From CBDCXE01 sp965223725 [NCBI: Nitrospinota bacterium] (GTDB taxonomy: Bacteria > Nitrospinota_A > UBA7883), in assembly GCA_965223725.1 (NCBI GenBank), contig CBDCXE010000005.1:310001-374000 (forward strand): DNA of 64,000 bases, in the 5' to 3' direction. A program made the position numbers and the translations under genes. The notes under the pieces were generated by a model. It was not told the origin of the DNA, made no database searches, and saw nothing but the letters and a program-made list of their open reading frames with translations. This document shows, piece by piece, positions 27,392-34,616 of the stretch (position 1 is the first letter of the stretch; each line of letters starts with the position of its first letter).

Positions 27392-27489
27392 ATAATAAAA
27401 CAAAAACACTTATCCCATTGATTAGTAAGCACAGAACCAAAACACTTAATATCGGTTCACCGATTTTAAAAAATTAATAGGTCAGAACT

Positions 27490-27861
27490 ATGCCGGTTAA
27501 ACGAAAAGAAAAGAATAGTAAAACAAATGCATTACCCAATAAATATAGTGAGAATTTTCTGGCTGATATGGATGGCAGGCTTGCAATCAGTAAGGAGCTT
27601 CGGCGCAGGTTAAGTGAATTGCAAAGTGATCTAGGCGGGCAAGACAATTTGAGCTACCAGCAACGATCATTGGCCAAGCGTTTTGTATTTGCTGAGGCTC
27701 GAATCGAGATACTTGAGCAAGAGCTTGCCAATGGTAAGAATATTGATCCAGGTAAGTTTAGCCATTCGATCAATACACTTGTCGGGCTGGCTAGGATACT
27801 TGGCCTGAAGCGCAAAACTAAACACGCCAATCTAATTGAGGAAATTGCAAACCATGAATAA
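27490..27861 (+). CDS. Probable phage terminase small subunit-like protein
   Basis: 123 aa, basic at the N-terminus (MPVKRKEKNSKTN), helical throughout, with LSYQQRSLAKRFVFAEARIEILEQEL and a C-terminal LVGLARILGLKRK segment. Proteins of this shape directly precede large terminases in many prophages and act in DNA recognition. It overlaps the terminase large subunit start by 8 bases. The assignment rests mainly on position and general shape; no catalytic motif is expected. Confidence 0.55.
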   Translation: MPVKRKEKNSKTNALPNKYSENFLADMDGRLAISKELRRRLSELQSDLGGQDNLSYQQRSLAKRFVFAEARIEILEQELANGKNIDPGKFSHSINTLVGLARILGLKRKTKHANLIEEIANHE

Positions 27862-29359
27862 CCGAATAGCTAAATGGCGCAAGTCACCAGAAACGTTTTT
27901 TACAGAAGTATTGCGACTGCCTGAAACTGGAGAGCCATTCGAGCTTTACCCCGAGCAGATAATATTTTTACGCCATGCCTTGACACTCAAAAAAGATGGG
28001 CGACTTCCGTATCCAGAGTTATTGTTCAGCGCTCCCAAAAAGTCAGGCAAAACAACCTTTGCCGCTGGGTGTTTGCTATACACAATTATAGTGCTTGGCG
28101 GGCGATACGCCGAAGGCTATTGTTTGGCAAACGATCTGGAGCAGAGCCAAGGTCGCGTGTTTCAAGCAACAAAGCGAATAGTAGAAGCGTCACCATTGTT
28201 GAATGAGGCGGCTCAAATCACGGCAAACAAAATCACATTTACGGCAACAGGCTCAACAATCACAGCCTTGGCTTCAGACTTTGCCGGAGCCGCAGGGGCA
28301 AACCCAACCATAAGCGTTTTTGATGAGATTTGGGGCTACTCAAGTGACAGCGCTCACCGATTATGGGATGAAATGGTTCCGCCGCCAACACGTAAGGTCA
28401 CATGCCGTTTTACGGTCAGCTATGCTGGCTTTGAAGGCGAAAGCAAGTTGCTAGAAGACCTTGTCAAGCGTGGTAAAGCTGGCAAGGAAATTGCGCCAGA
28501 CCTTTATAAAACTGAAGGTGACATTCTGGCATATGTTACGCATAATTTAAAAGCACCGTGGCAAACGGAACAATGGCAAGATCAAATGCGTAAGCAGTTA
28601 CGCCCGGGAGCTTTCATCCGGATGATTCAAAACCAGTTTGTCACTTCTGAAAGCGAATTCGTTCCAATCGAATGGTGGGATCGAATAGCCACAAGCACAC
28701 CAATAGCCGCTGATTCAAACTTGCCAGTTGTGATCGGAGTAGACGCGGCGCTTAAACGCGATGATGCCGCAATAGCAGTTGTGACTTGGATTGAAGGTAA
28801 AGCTCGCCTTGTAGGTCATAAAATATTTCATCCGCAAAAAGGCGAAACACTCGATCTCGAAGACACGCTTGAAGAATCGTTACACGATTACAGAAAGCGA
28901 TTCGCTGTTCGCGCAGTGTATTACGATCCATGGCAGTTTGCACGATCAGCTCAAGCATTGCAGAAAAGCGGAATCCATATGAAAGAGTATCCGCAAAGTT
29001 TGCCAAATCTTACGGCGATGACACAAAACCTTTATGAGTTGTTGAAAGGGCAAAATCTGGTCACCTATTCCGACGATGAAATAAGGCTTGCAATGCAACG
29101 TGCTGTGGCTGTGGAAACATCTCGCGGTTTGAAGATAACAAAAGAAAAAGCCAGCCATAAAATCGATATTGTTGTGGCAATAGCAATGGCCGCTCTAGGT
29201 GCTATGGAGCTGCGCATTGAACCGATCAATCCCGACCTTGAACCAATGAAAATCATGACAGCCTCCGATGCGGTTGACGGATTTAATGAGCGACTTGGGT
29301 TTGAACATGAAAACAATTTTGACAACATCGATTCAGTTTTCGATGTGAATGAATTTTAA
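27854..29359 (+). CDS. Phage terminase large subunit (ATPase and nuclease)
   Basis: 501 aa from the ATG at 27854 (GAGG upstream; an in-frame TTG at 27836 is less likely). It would pump and cut phage DNA. The ATPase part shows a Walker A-like SAPKKSGKTTFAA near residue 58, Walker B TISVFDEIWGY, and the coupling motif TVSYAG. The nuclease part shows acidic residues at the expected places: GVDAALKRDD, YYDPWQF and SHKIDIVVAIAMA. Both activities look intact. No portal or capsid gene follows, which is unusual for a working prophage. Confidence 0.9.
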   Translation: MNNRIAKWRKSPETFFTEVLRLPETGEPFELYPEQIIFLRHALTLKKDGRLPYPELLFSAPKKSGKTTFAAGCLLYTIIVLGGRYAEGYCLANDLEQSQGRVFQATKRIVEASPLLNEAAQITANKITFTATGSTITALASDFAGAAGANPTISVFDEIWGYSSDSAHRLWDEMVPPPTRKVTCRFTVSYAGFEGESKLLEDLVKRGKAGKEIAPDLYKTEGDILAYVTHNLKAPWQTEQWQDQMRKQLRPGAFIRMIQNQFVTSESEFVPIEWWDRIATSTPIAADSNLPVVIGVDAALKRDDAAIAVVTWIEGKARLVGHKIFHPQKGETLDLEDTLEESLHDYRKRFAVRAVYYDPWQFARSAQALQKSGIHMKEYPQSLPNLTAMTQNLYELLKGQNLVTYSDDEIRLAMQRAVAVETSRGLKITKEKASHKIDIVVAIAMAALGAMELRIEPINPDLEPMKIMTASDAVDGFNERLGFEHENNFDNIDSVFDVNEF

Positions 29360-29379
29360 TTAAATTAGGAGATTTAAAA

Positions 29380-29772
29380 ATGAAAAACACGAAAGAGCAA
29401 ATTGAAGAAAAACAGGCGCAGTTGAGCCAACGGGCTGGTGAACAGCTCCACGAAAAAGCTGAAAATCTTTCTTGGGACAAAGGCTGTGATTATGACGTGG
29501 CTTTTGAACGGGTCTGTCAGCAAAATCCCAAATTAATGCTGCAGTACTCAGGTCACAGTTTCGACGAGGAGGACTTTGACGACAATAGCACCGATGGGCA
29601 GCAATACGTAGCTAATATTCCGTACGCACCAACCGATGAAGAAAATTTCAGCGATTTTGTGGACGTTGGTATTCGCGAGACTATGCAAAGGCTTGATAGT
29701 GACGATTACGACGAAGCCATGAAGGTCTTTTTCAGTGAAAATCCAAGCATTAAAGACCGCTACGGTTCTTGA
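29380..29772 (+). CDS. Hypothetical acidic protein of the phage cassette
   Basis: 130 aa, not recognised. The N-terminal 50 residues look helical and charged (KEQIEEKQAQLSQRAGEQ), the remainder is very acidic (FDEEDFDDN, SDDYDEAMKVFFSENP). A phrase DYDVAFERVCQQNPKLMLQY and its echo DYDEAMKVFFSENPSIKDRY suggest an internally repeated unit of the kind seen in phage peptidase or scaffold-associated proteins. AGGAG lies 10 bases before the start. It sits 20 bases after the terminase and 16 bases before the next gene. Confidence 0.7.
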   Translation: MKNTKEQIEEKQAQLSQRAGEQLHEKAENLSWDKGCDYDVAFERVCQQNPKLMLQYSGHSFDEEDFDDNSTDGQQYVANIPYAPTDEENFSDFVDVGIRETMQRLDSDDYDEAMKVFFSENPSIKDRYGS

Positions 29773-29788
29773 GAAAGGAGTATAAATC

Positions 29789-30415
29789 ATGGCAAAAGTA
29801 AGAAAACTTGAACAATTGGTCAAGGAGGCTGTCACCGTTGTTGATCAGCTTGCCTCAATGGAGTATGGCAAGCTGTCCGCAAAGGCATTTATAACAATGG
29901 CGCTTGATAGAGCAGAAAAGACCAAAGAAGAAATCCAGAAGTTGGAAAATACTTTGAGTGAAAAGTATGACCAGTATCCAACTTCAAATTCATTCATTCA
30001 AAAAGCGCGCAAATGGATTGAACAAAACACCTGTCGAAGCGTACCGACGTCTGTCCGAAAACTTAATTGGATTGCCAGAACCGATGAAATTTCGGCAGAG
30101 ATTAGCGCTTTAGGTCACGGTAGTTTTTCGTTATTCGCAATCGCAGTGATGCGGGCTGCAAAGAGTAACCCAAAAGCGTTCGGCCAGATTGAAGATTGGG
30201 ATGACTACTGGGGTCGATTTAAAGAATATGAGGTACGCAAGGGTGAGCTGTTTCGAGAAATTGAGCAAAGCTACTTGCCAACTGATCTGATTTTCAGCGA
30301 TCAAGGAAATGGAAATGTCAAAGCGACTTTTGCGCTTGCGCCTGCGGTACCTATCGGTGTGAATTGTGGCGAGGCGTTGGTTCAGGAGTTTCGCAGAATG
30401 CAGCAAGCGGTATAG
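29789..30415 (+). CDS. Hypothetical protein of the phage cassette
   Basis: 208 aa, not recognised. Residues 1-65 are strongly helical with a likely coiled coil (AEKTKEEIQKLENTLSEKY); the central part includes SVRKLNWIARTDEIS and a WDDYWGRFKEYE segment. No signal peptide or membrane segment. AGAAAGGAG precedes the ATG at good distance. It is the last gene before a 207-base non-coding stretch with several hairpins. Confidence 0.7.
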   Translation: MAKVRKLEQLVKEAVTVVDQLASMEYGKLSAKAFITMALDRAEKTKEEIQKLENTLSEKYDQYPTSNSFIQKARKWIEQNTCRSVPTSVRKLNWIARTDEISAEISALGHGSFSLFAIAVMRAAKSNPKAFGQIEDWDDYWGRFKEYEVRKGELFREIEQSYLPTDLIFSDQGNGNVKATFALAPAVPIGVNCGEALVQEFRRMQQAV

Positions 30416-30421
30416 AAAACA

Positions 30422-30551
30422 CGGGCGGGATGTTTTGTGCGATGGTCCGCCCGGGGTGTGCTGGCGAGCAGCCAGAAACTTTCCTCCTTGTTGCCATCGT
30501 ACACCGTGTGTAGCCTCAGCGACTCTAAGTCTGCTAGGGTGTTGGGGCTAC
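30422..30551 (+). ncRNA. Candidate structured non-coding region (several stem-loops)
   Basis: Three separate stems can be drawn in 130 bases: CGGGCGG/CCGCCCG (30422-30428 with 30447-30453), CTGGC/GCCAG (30461-30465 with 30471-30475, loop GAGCA), and GTAGCC/GGCTAC (30510-30515 with 30546-30551) enclosing a further hairpin AGC-GACT/AGTC-T-GCT (30518-30535). The stretch is G+C-rich between AT-rich neighbours and has no credible gene. It could be a small RNA, a cos or pac packaging site, or a regulatory leader. It matches no known family that I recognise. Confidence 0.4.
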
Positions 30552-30560
30552 CACTTTATA

Positions 30561-30589
30561 TTGTTTAAAAAACTAATATAATATATAAT
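30561..30589 (+). promoter_or_regulatory. Sigma70-like promoter for the RHH-membrane peptide-recombinase operon
   Basis: TTGTTT (30561-30566) and a perfect TATAAT (30584-30589) are 17 bases apart, in an AT-rich strip just after the structured region and 33 bases before the RHH start codon. A second overlapping TATAAT occurs at 30577-30582. Confidence 0.5.
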
Positions 30590-30622
30590 ATAAGGAGACC
30601 TTAAATATTATGGAGGAGCTTT

Positions 30623-30772
30623 ATGTCATCGATATTGATCAAGGATTTTCCCGATGACCTGCACAGAGCTTTAAAAGCTGAATCAGCAATGCGCGGTCAA
30701 AGCATGAAGCAGTTTTTAATAGAGCTGATTGAACGGGAATTGGAAAAACCAAAAAGGCGGAGGACAAAATGA
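30623..30772 (+). CDS. Ribbon-helix-helix protein (Arc/FitA-like)
   Basis: 49 aa. ILIKDFPDDLHRALKAESAMRG followed by SMKQFLIELIERELEK is the strand-helix-helix pattern of small RHH regulators and of FitA-type antitoxins, ending in a basic tail (KPKRRRTK). GGAGG lies 6-10 bases upstream. Its TGA overlaps the next ATG (ATGA at 30769-30772). No PIN toxin follows; the neighbour is a membrane peptide and then the recombinase. It may regulate this operon, or be an antitoxin that has lost its toxin. Confidence 0.8.
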   Translation: MSSILIKDFPDDLHRALKAESAMRGQSMKQFLIELIERELEKPKRRRTK

Positions 30773-30951
30773 ATAATTACACTGATTTCATCTTAACGGT
30801 CATAGCGATACTGCTTGCAATGAATTTACTGCAACCATTGCTCACACCTGCAAAGGCTGTAGCCGATGACATAACCAATGTAAACATTGCCGAAGTCGGT
30901 GGTAAATGGGTGTCCGGTATTGATGGCCTGAAAGTTCACATAAAGGAGTAA
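30769..30951 (+). CDS. Small membrane-anchored or secreted protein
   Basis: 60 aa, not recognised. Residues 8-30 are hydrophobic (ILTVIAILLAMNLLQPLL), forming either a signal anchor or a signal peptide with a possible AKA-VA site; the rest (ITNVNIAEVGGKWVSGIDGLKV) would be outside the cytoplasm. It is coupled to the RHH gene by a 4-base overlap and ends 4 bases before the recombinase start, so all three are one operon. It could be a partner of the recombinase tail or a small toxin; neither is shown. Confidence 0.65.
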   Translation: MNNYTDFILTVIAILLAMNLLQPLLTPAKAVADDITNVNIAEVGGKWVSGIDGLKVHIKE

Positions 30952-30955
30952 TCAA

Positions 30956-32707
30956 ATGAAATGCGTTTTTTATGGAAGGTATTCAACCGACATGCAAAGG
31001 GAAACAAGCATCGACGACCAATATAGGAACTGTCAGCGCTATGCAGACAAGGAAGGCTGGACTATTACCCAGCGCTATGAAGATAAGGGTATAAGCGGCA
31101 CAGATAAAACCCGTCCTCAATACCAAAAGCTGTTACAAGACGCCACAGATTATAAATTTAATGTTGTGCTGACCGATGACTTATCCCGTCTTGGCAGGGA
31201 TTCTGTTGAAACTGAAATGGCAATACGTAAACTTGAGTTTGCCAACATACGGTTGATTGCAGTATCAGATGGTTATGATTCACAATTGAAATCCCGTAAA
31301 GTCCATCGCGGCATGAAAAACATGATGAATGAGCTTTACATTGATGACTTGGCCGAGAAGATCAAACGAGGCATGGCCGGTCAGGTAGAACGTGGCTTTA
31401 CAGTCGGTGGTCGGGTGTTTGGATATAGAAGCAAACCGATCTATCATCCGACAGAGAAAGACAATTACGGACGACCGGTCATTGAATCAGTCAAACGGGT
31501 GATCGATCCAGACCAAGCAGAAGTAGTAAAACGTATTTTCCAACTGTTTGTAGACGGGTATAGTCCAAGAGCGATAGGCATCAAGCTTGACCAAGAGGGC
31601 ATTAAACCACCTAGGGCGAAACACTGGCACCAGAATAGTATAGATAAGATTCTGAAAAATGAAATCTACACCGGTAAAGTAGTCTGGAACACCAGTCACT
31701 GGCCGAAGTGTCCTACCACCGGTAAACGCAAACGAGTTGCCAAGCCAGAAACCGAATGGATAACACGCCAGGACAACAAGCTTAGGATAATTACCGATGC
31801 TGTCTGGCAAAGGGCAAAAGCAAGACAAGCTGAGCAAGCTGAGAAGGGCAAAGCGATAAAACAGGCCTTGCATAAAAATGCCCGAACCGGCGCTTCACCG
31901 AAATATCTATTTAGCGGCCTGCTTCGATGTTCAGAATGTGGCGGTCGATATGTGGTTGTGAGCAAAACCTCATATGGTTGCGCTACTAGACAAAGGCATG
32001 GTGATAGCGCCTGTTCCAACAAGCTTCGAGTGGATAGGGCGCTGGTTGAAAGAAAGCTTCTTGAATCGATCAAGTCAGACTTGTTCAGGCCTGAAGCAAT
32101 GGAATTTTTCAAACGTAAAACAACAGAGTATTTAACTGAAGTGAAGCGCAAGAAAGCGCCTGATCATGATAAAGACAGGAAACGGCTGGCTACAGTTGAA
32201 AAAGAGATTGAAAGTATGGTGTCCGCTATCAAAGCAGGTACGTTTTCCGATACATTGAAGGCCAGTTTAGAATCCGCTGAAACAGAGAAAGCTGATCTGC
32301 TATCGAAGCTCAATGTCGATACTAAACAGCTAGACAAGATTTTTAATTTCCTGCCTACTGCTGTAGAAAGTTTTGAGCTTCATATAAGTAATCTGGACAA
32401 GAGCTTGCAATTCGATATTGCCAAAAGCCGTACTAAAATTAAAACGATGCTAGGCGATGATATCAAGCTATACCCTAAAGGTGACTATCTGGAAGCTGAA
32501 TTAGCGCCTGATTACGGTGGGCTTATGACCTTGGCTTCTAAAGGTAAAATAAGTAATAAATCGGTTGAGGGATTTGAAGCATTTGGAGCATATGAGGCAT
32601 TTGAAGCAAAAGAAGCATCTGTGGAATCCAATTTCACCCGTTTTGGCACGGTTATTGTCTGGCTGTTGCTTTGTCTGGCGATTTCGACTACAATTTTACT
32701 AGTATAA
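30956..32707 (+). CDS. Large serine recombinase with a C-terminal transmembrane tail
   Basis: 583 aa. Residues 1-150 are the resolvase domain with nucleophile Ser10 (YGRYSTDMQ) and DDLSRLGRD; about 160-290 is the Recombinase domain (GGRVFGYR, PRAIGIKLDQEGI); a zinc ribbon starts near 325 (CSECGGRY, later GCATRQRHGDSACSNKL); a coiled coil spans about 370-470. These parts match phage and element integrases. The last 20 residues (564-583, GTVIVWLLLCLAISTTILLV) form a clear membrane segment right at the C-terminus, not normal for this family. AAAGGAG precedes the ATG. The tail may be real, or the 3' end may have been altered at an attachment-site junction. Confidence 0.9.
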   Translation: MKCVFYGRYSTDMQRETSIDDQYRNCQRYADKEGWTITQRYEDKGISGTDKTRPQYQKLLQDATDYKFNVVLTDDLSRLGRDSVETEMAIRKLEFANIRLIAVSDGYDSQLKSRKVHRGMKNMMNELYIDDLAEKIKRGMAGQVERGFTVGGRVFGYRSKPIYHPTEKDNYGRPVIESVKRVIDPDQAEVVKRIFQLFVDGYSPRAIGIKLDQEGIKPPRAKHWHQNSIDKILKNEIYTGKVVWNTSHWPKCPTTGKRKRVAKPETEWITRQDNKLRIITDAVWQRAKARQAEQAEKGKAIKQALHKNARTGASPKYLFSGLLRCSECGGRYVVVSKTSYGCATRQRHGDSACSNKLRVDRALVERKLLESIKSDLFRPEAMEFFKRKTTEYLTEVKRKKAPDHDKDRKRLATVEKEIESMVSAIKAGTFSDTLKASLESAETEKADLLSKLNVDTKQLDKIFNFLPTAVESFELHISNLDKSLQFDIAKSRTKIKTMLGDDIKLYPKGDYLEAELAPDYGGLMTLASKGKISNKSVEGFEAFGAYEAFEAKEASVESNFTRFGTVIVWLLLCLAISTTILLV

Positions 32708-32771
32708 AATATTCAGGGCATCTGTATCGGGGACAGTTATATACACCAAACTTTCTTTATGGGAGGACGCC

Positions 32772-34354
32772 ATGTTTTCTGCCAGAACAGCGCCACAGTT
32801 TTTATTGATTATTCTCACCATCACACTCACATTTTTGACAGCCGTCTTGGCCAATGCGCAACCTGTCAACAATGTCGTTAATTTCGCCGGTGGCTACGCT
32901 TATCGGGGTGAAAACATTGCTGCCGGCAATAATAGCAGTGGTCTGCGGGGCAGAGCCAGCGGCGCCACCGGGGTCACCATGGGGGTCAGGGCCACAGCGA
33001 CAGCCCAACCGGCAGAGGTGTTTTTGGTGTGGCTGCCTCCACCACTGGTCCAAACTATGGTGTTAGGGGCGAAAGCAGTAGTTCAAGTGGCGTAGGTGCC
33101 TATGGTCGCGCCACCGCTGCCTCTGGCGTCAACTATGGAGTTATTGGCGTTACCAACAGTTCAAGCGGCTACAGCGGCTATTTCGTCGGGGGCGATTTTC
33201 TGGTAGTCGGCATGCTGAGACTGAATCGTCACACTACCAGCCCGAATATCATCGGCGGGCACAATGGTAACAGTGTAACGCCTGGGGTGTTTGGCGCGAG
33301 TATTGGCGGAGGTGGCGGCGCCGCATCTCCGAACAAGGTGAGCAATAATTACGGAACAATCGGCGGTGGTAGTGGTAACCGGGCGGGAGGTCAAGCACCA
33401 AACCCAGCCTTCGCGCCACACGCCACCGTGAGCGGAGGTCAAAGTAACACCGCCAGCAACTGGCGTTCCACAGTGGGCGGAGGCGACTTTAACACCGCCA
33501 GCGGCTCGCAATCAACCGTTGGTGGAGGAGGTAGTAACACCGCCAGCAGCTCTGGATCCACCGTAGGCGGAGGTGGAGTCAACACCGCCAGCGGCGGTAG
33601 CTCCACCGTTGGTGGAGGGAGTAGAAACACCGCCAGCGGGGGTTATTCCAAAGTGGGTGGTGGACAAAAAAACACCGCCAGCGGACAATATTCCATTGTA
33701 GGTGGTGGACAGAACAACGGCGCCGGCAACAGTTACGCCGCGGTGGGCGGCGGAGCATTCAACAAAGCTTACGGCGCGTTTTCCACCATCCCGGGCGGGC
33801 ATGGCAACGTGGCGGCCGCCTACAGCTTTGCCGCGGGCAGAAGGGCCAGGGCCGTCCACACAGGAGCTTTTGTCTGGGGTGACAGCACCAACGCCGATCT
33901 TAACTCCACGACCCACAACCAGGTAACGTTCCGGGCCAGAGGTGGCTACCTTCTGTTTACCAACGCTGGAGCTACCCTAGGGGCGCGGCTGAACCCAAAC
34001 GCCACGGCATGGGTAGCCATGAGTGATCGGGCATCGAAGGAGAAGGTGAAGAAGGTGGACAGCCGTCAAGTATTGGATAAACTGTCGAAGATGGAGATAG
34101 CCACATGGCAGTACAAGGGTGTGGACACACCGGTACGGCACATGGGCCCGATGGCGCAGGATTTTTACAAGGCGTACAGCCTGGGTCATGACGAAAAGGG
34201 GATCTCCACCCTCGACGCAGATGGCGTGGCCCTGGCCGCCATCCAGGGGCTGTACGATGTGGTGAAAGAGAAAGACGCGAAGATCGCAGAGCACCAAAGT
34301 GAAATCACAGAGTTGAAATCTCGATTGGCGCGGTTGGAGAAAAAAATTAATTAG
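32772..34354 (+). pseudogene. Second S74-chaperone fibre gene, interrupted by one frameshift
   Basis: A signal peptide frame starts at 32772 (GGGAGGA upstream; hydrophobic FLLIILTITLTFLTAV, site ANA). After GVTMGVR it leaves frame; adding one G in the run at 32989-32991 restores GHSDSPTGRGVFGVAAS and the long frame to 34354. The joined product would be about 527 aa: signal peptide, GV-G repeats, nine 15-residue VGGG..NTASG units, then an S74 domain with SDRASK keeping the Ser and Lys, and a terminal coiled coil. The last 160 residues are nearly identical to the protein encoded at 152-1417. The break may be a mutation, phase variation or a sequencing error in a G-run. Confidence 0.8.
33425..33829 (+). 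repeat. Nine tandem 45-bp units encoding adhesin-head repeats
   Basis: Each unit encodes 15 residues of the form TVGGG-xx-NTASGxxS, the last two units being more diverged. The paralogue at 152-1417 has about seven, so unit number differs between the copies. Such repeats are prone to slippage and recombination. Confidence 0.8.
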
Positions 34355-34374
34355 ATTGACCGCACTTTAATCTG

Positions 34375-34398
34375 CCTGGCTCCATTATAGGAGCCGGG
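34375..34398 (+). terminator. 9-bp stem-loop after the second S74 gene
   Basis: CCTGGCTCC (34375-34383) pairs with GGAGCCGGG (34390-34398), with one G-T pair and an ATTATA loop. It lies 20 bases after the stop. Only two T follow, so it is a plausible but imperfect intrinsic terminator, separating the island from leuA. Confidence 0.5.
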
Positions 34399-34616
34399 TT
34401 CGCTATGAAAATCATGTTGTAATAGATTGCCAGTTCATGTATTATCACAGAACATGGATATGGAAATATTTGAACTGACCTCTTATGTTGTTTCCGCCCT
34501 ACTTGCGCCCTGCGGCGCGTAATATACTTATACCCCAGCTCTATATATAATCTTCTGTAAAACTATTGTATGTTTTACATAGAATTGTTACACAACAAAC
34601 CCCTTATTAAGGGATT

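Larger units (their letters stand above)
27392..32707 (+). mobile_element. Small phage-derived cassette: terminase, unknowns, RHH, membrane peptide, serine recombinase
   Basis: All genes lie on the plus strand, are AT-richer than the flanks, and interrupt the neighbourhood between lysA and leuA. Packaging genes (small and large terminase) and an integrase are present, but no portal, capsid, tail or lysis gene. This is the layout of a phage remnant or a packaging-hijacking satellite. The serine recombinase at the right edge suggests its attachment site was near 32.7 kb. No clear direct repeat was found by eye at the two ends. Confidence 0.6.

Noticed and set aside
33439-33630. Proline/leucine-rich minus-strand frame in the S74 repeat region
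   Set aside because: It is the antisense reading of the tandem 45-bp repeats, so its apparent repeats are an artefact.
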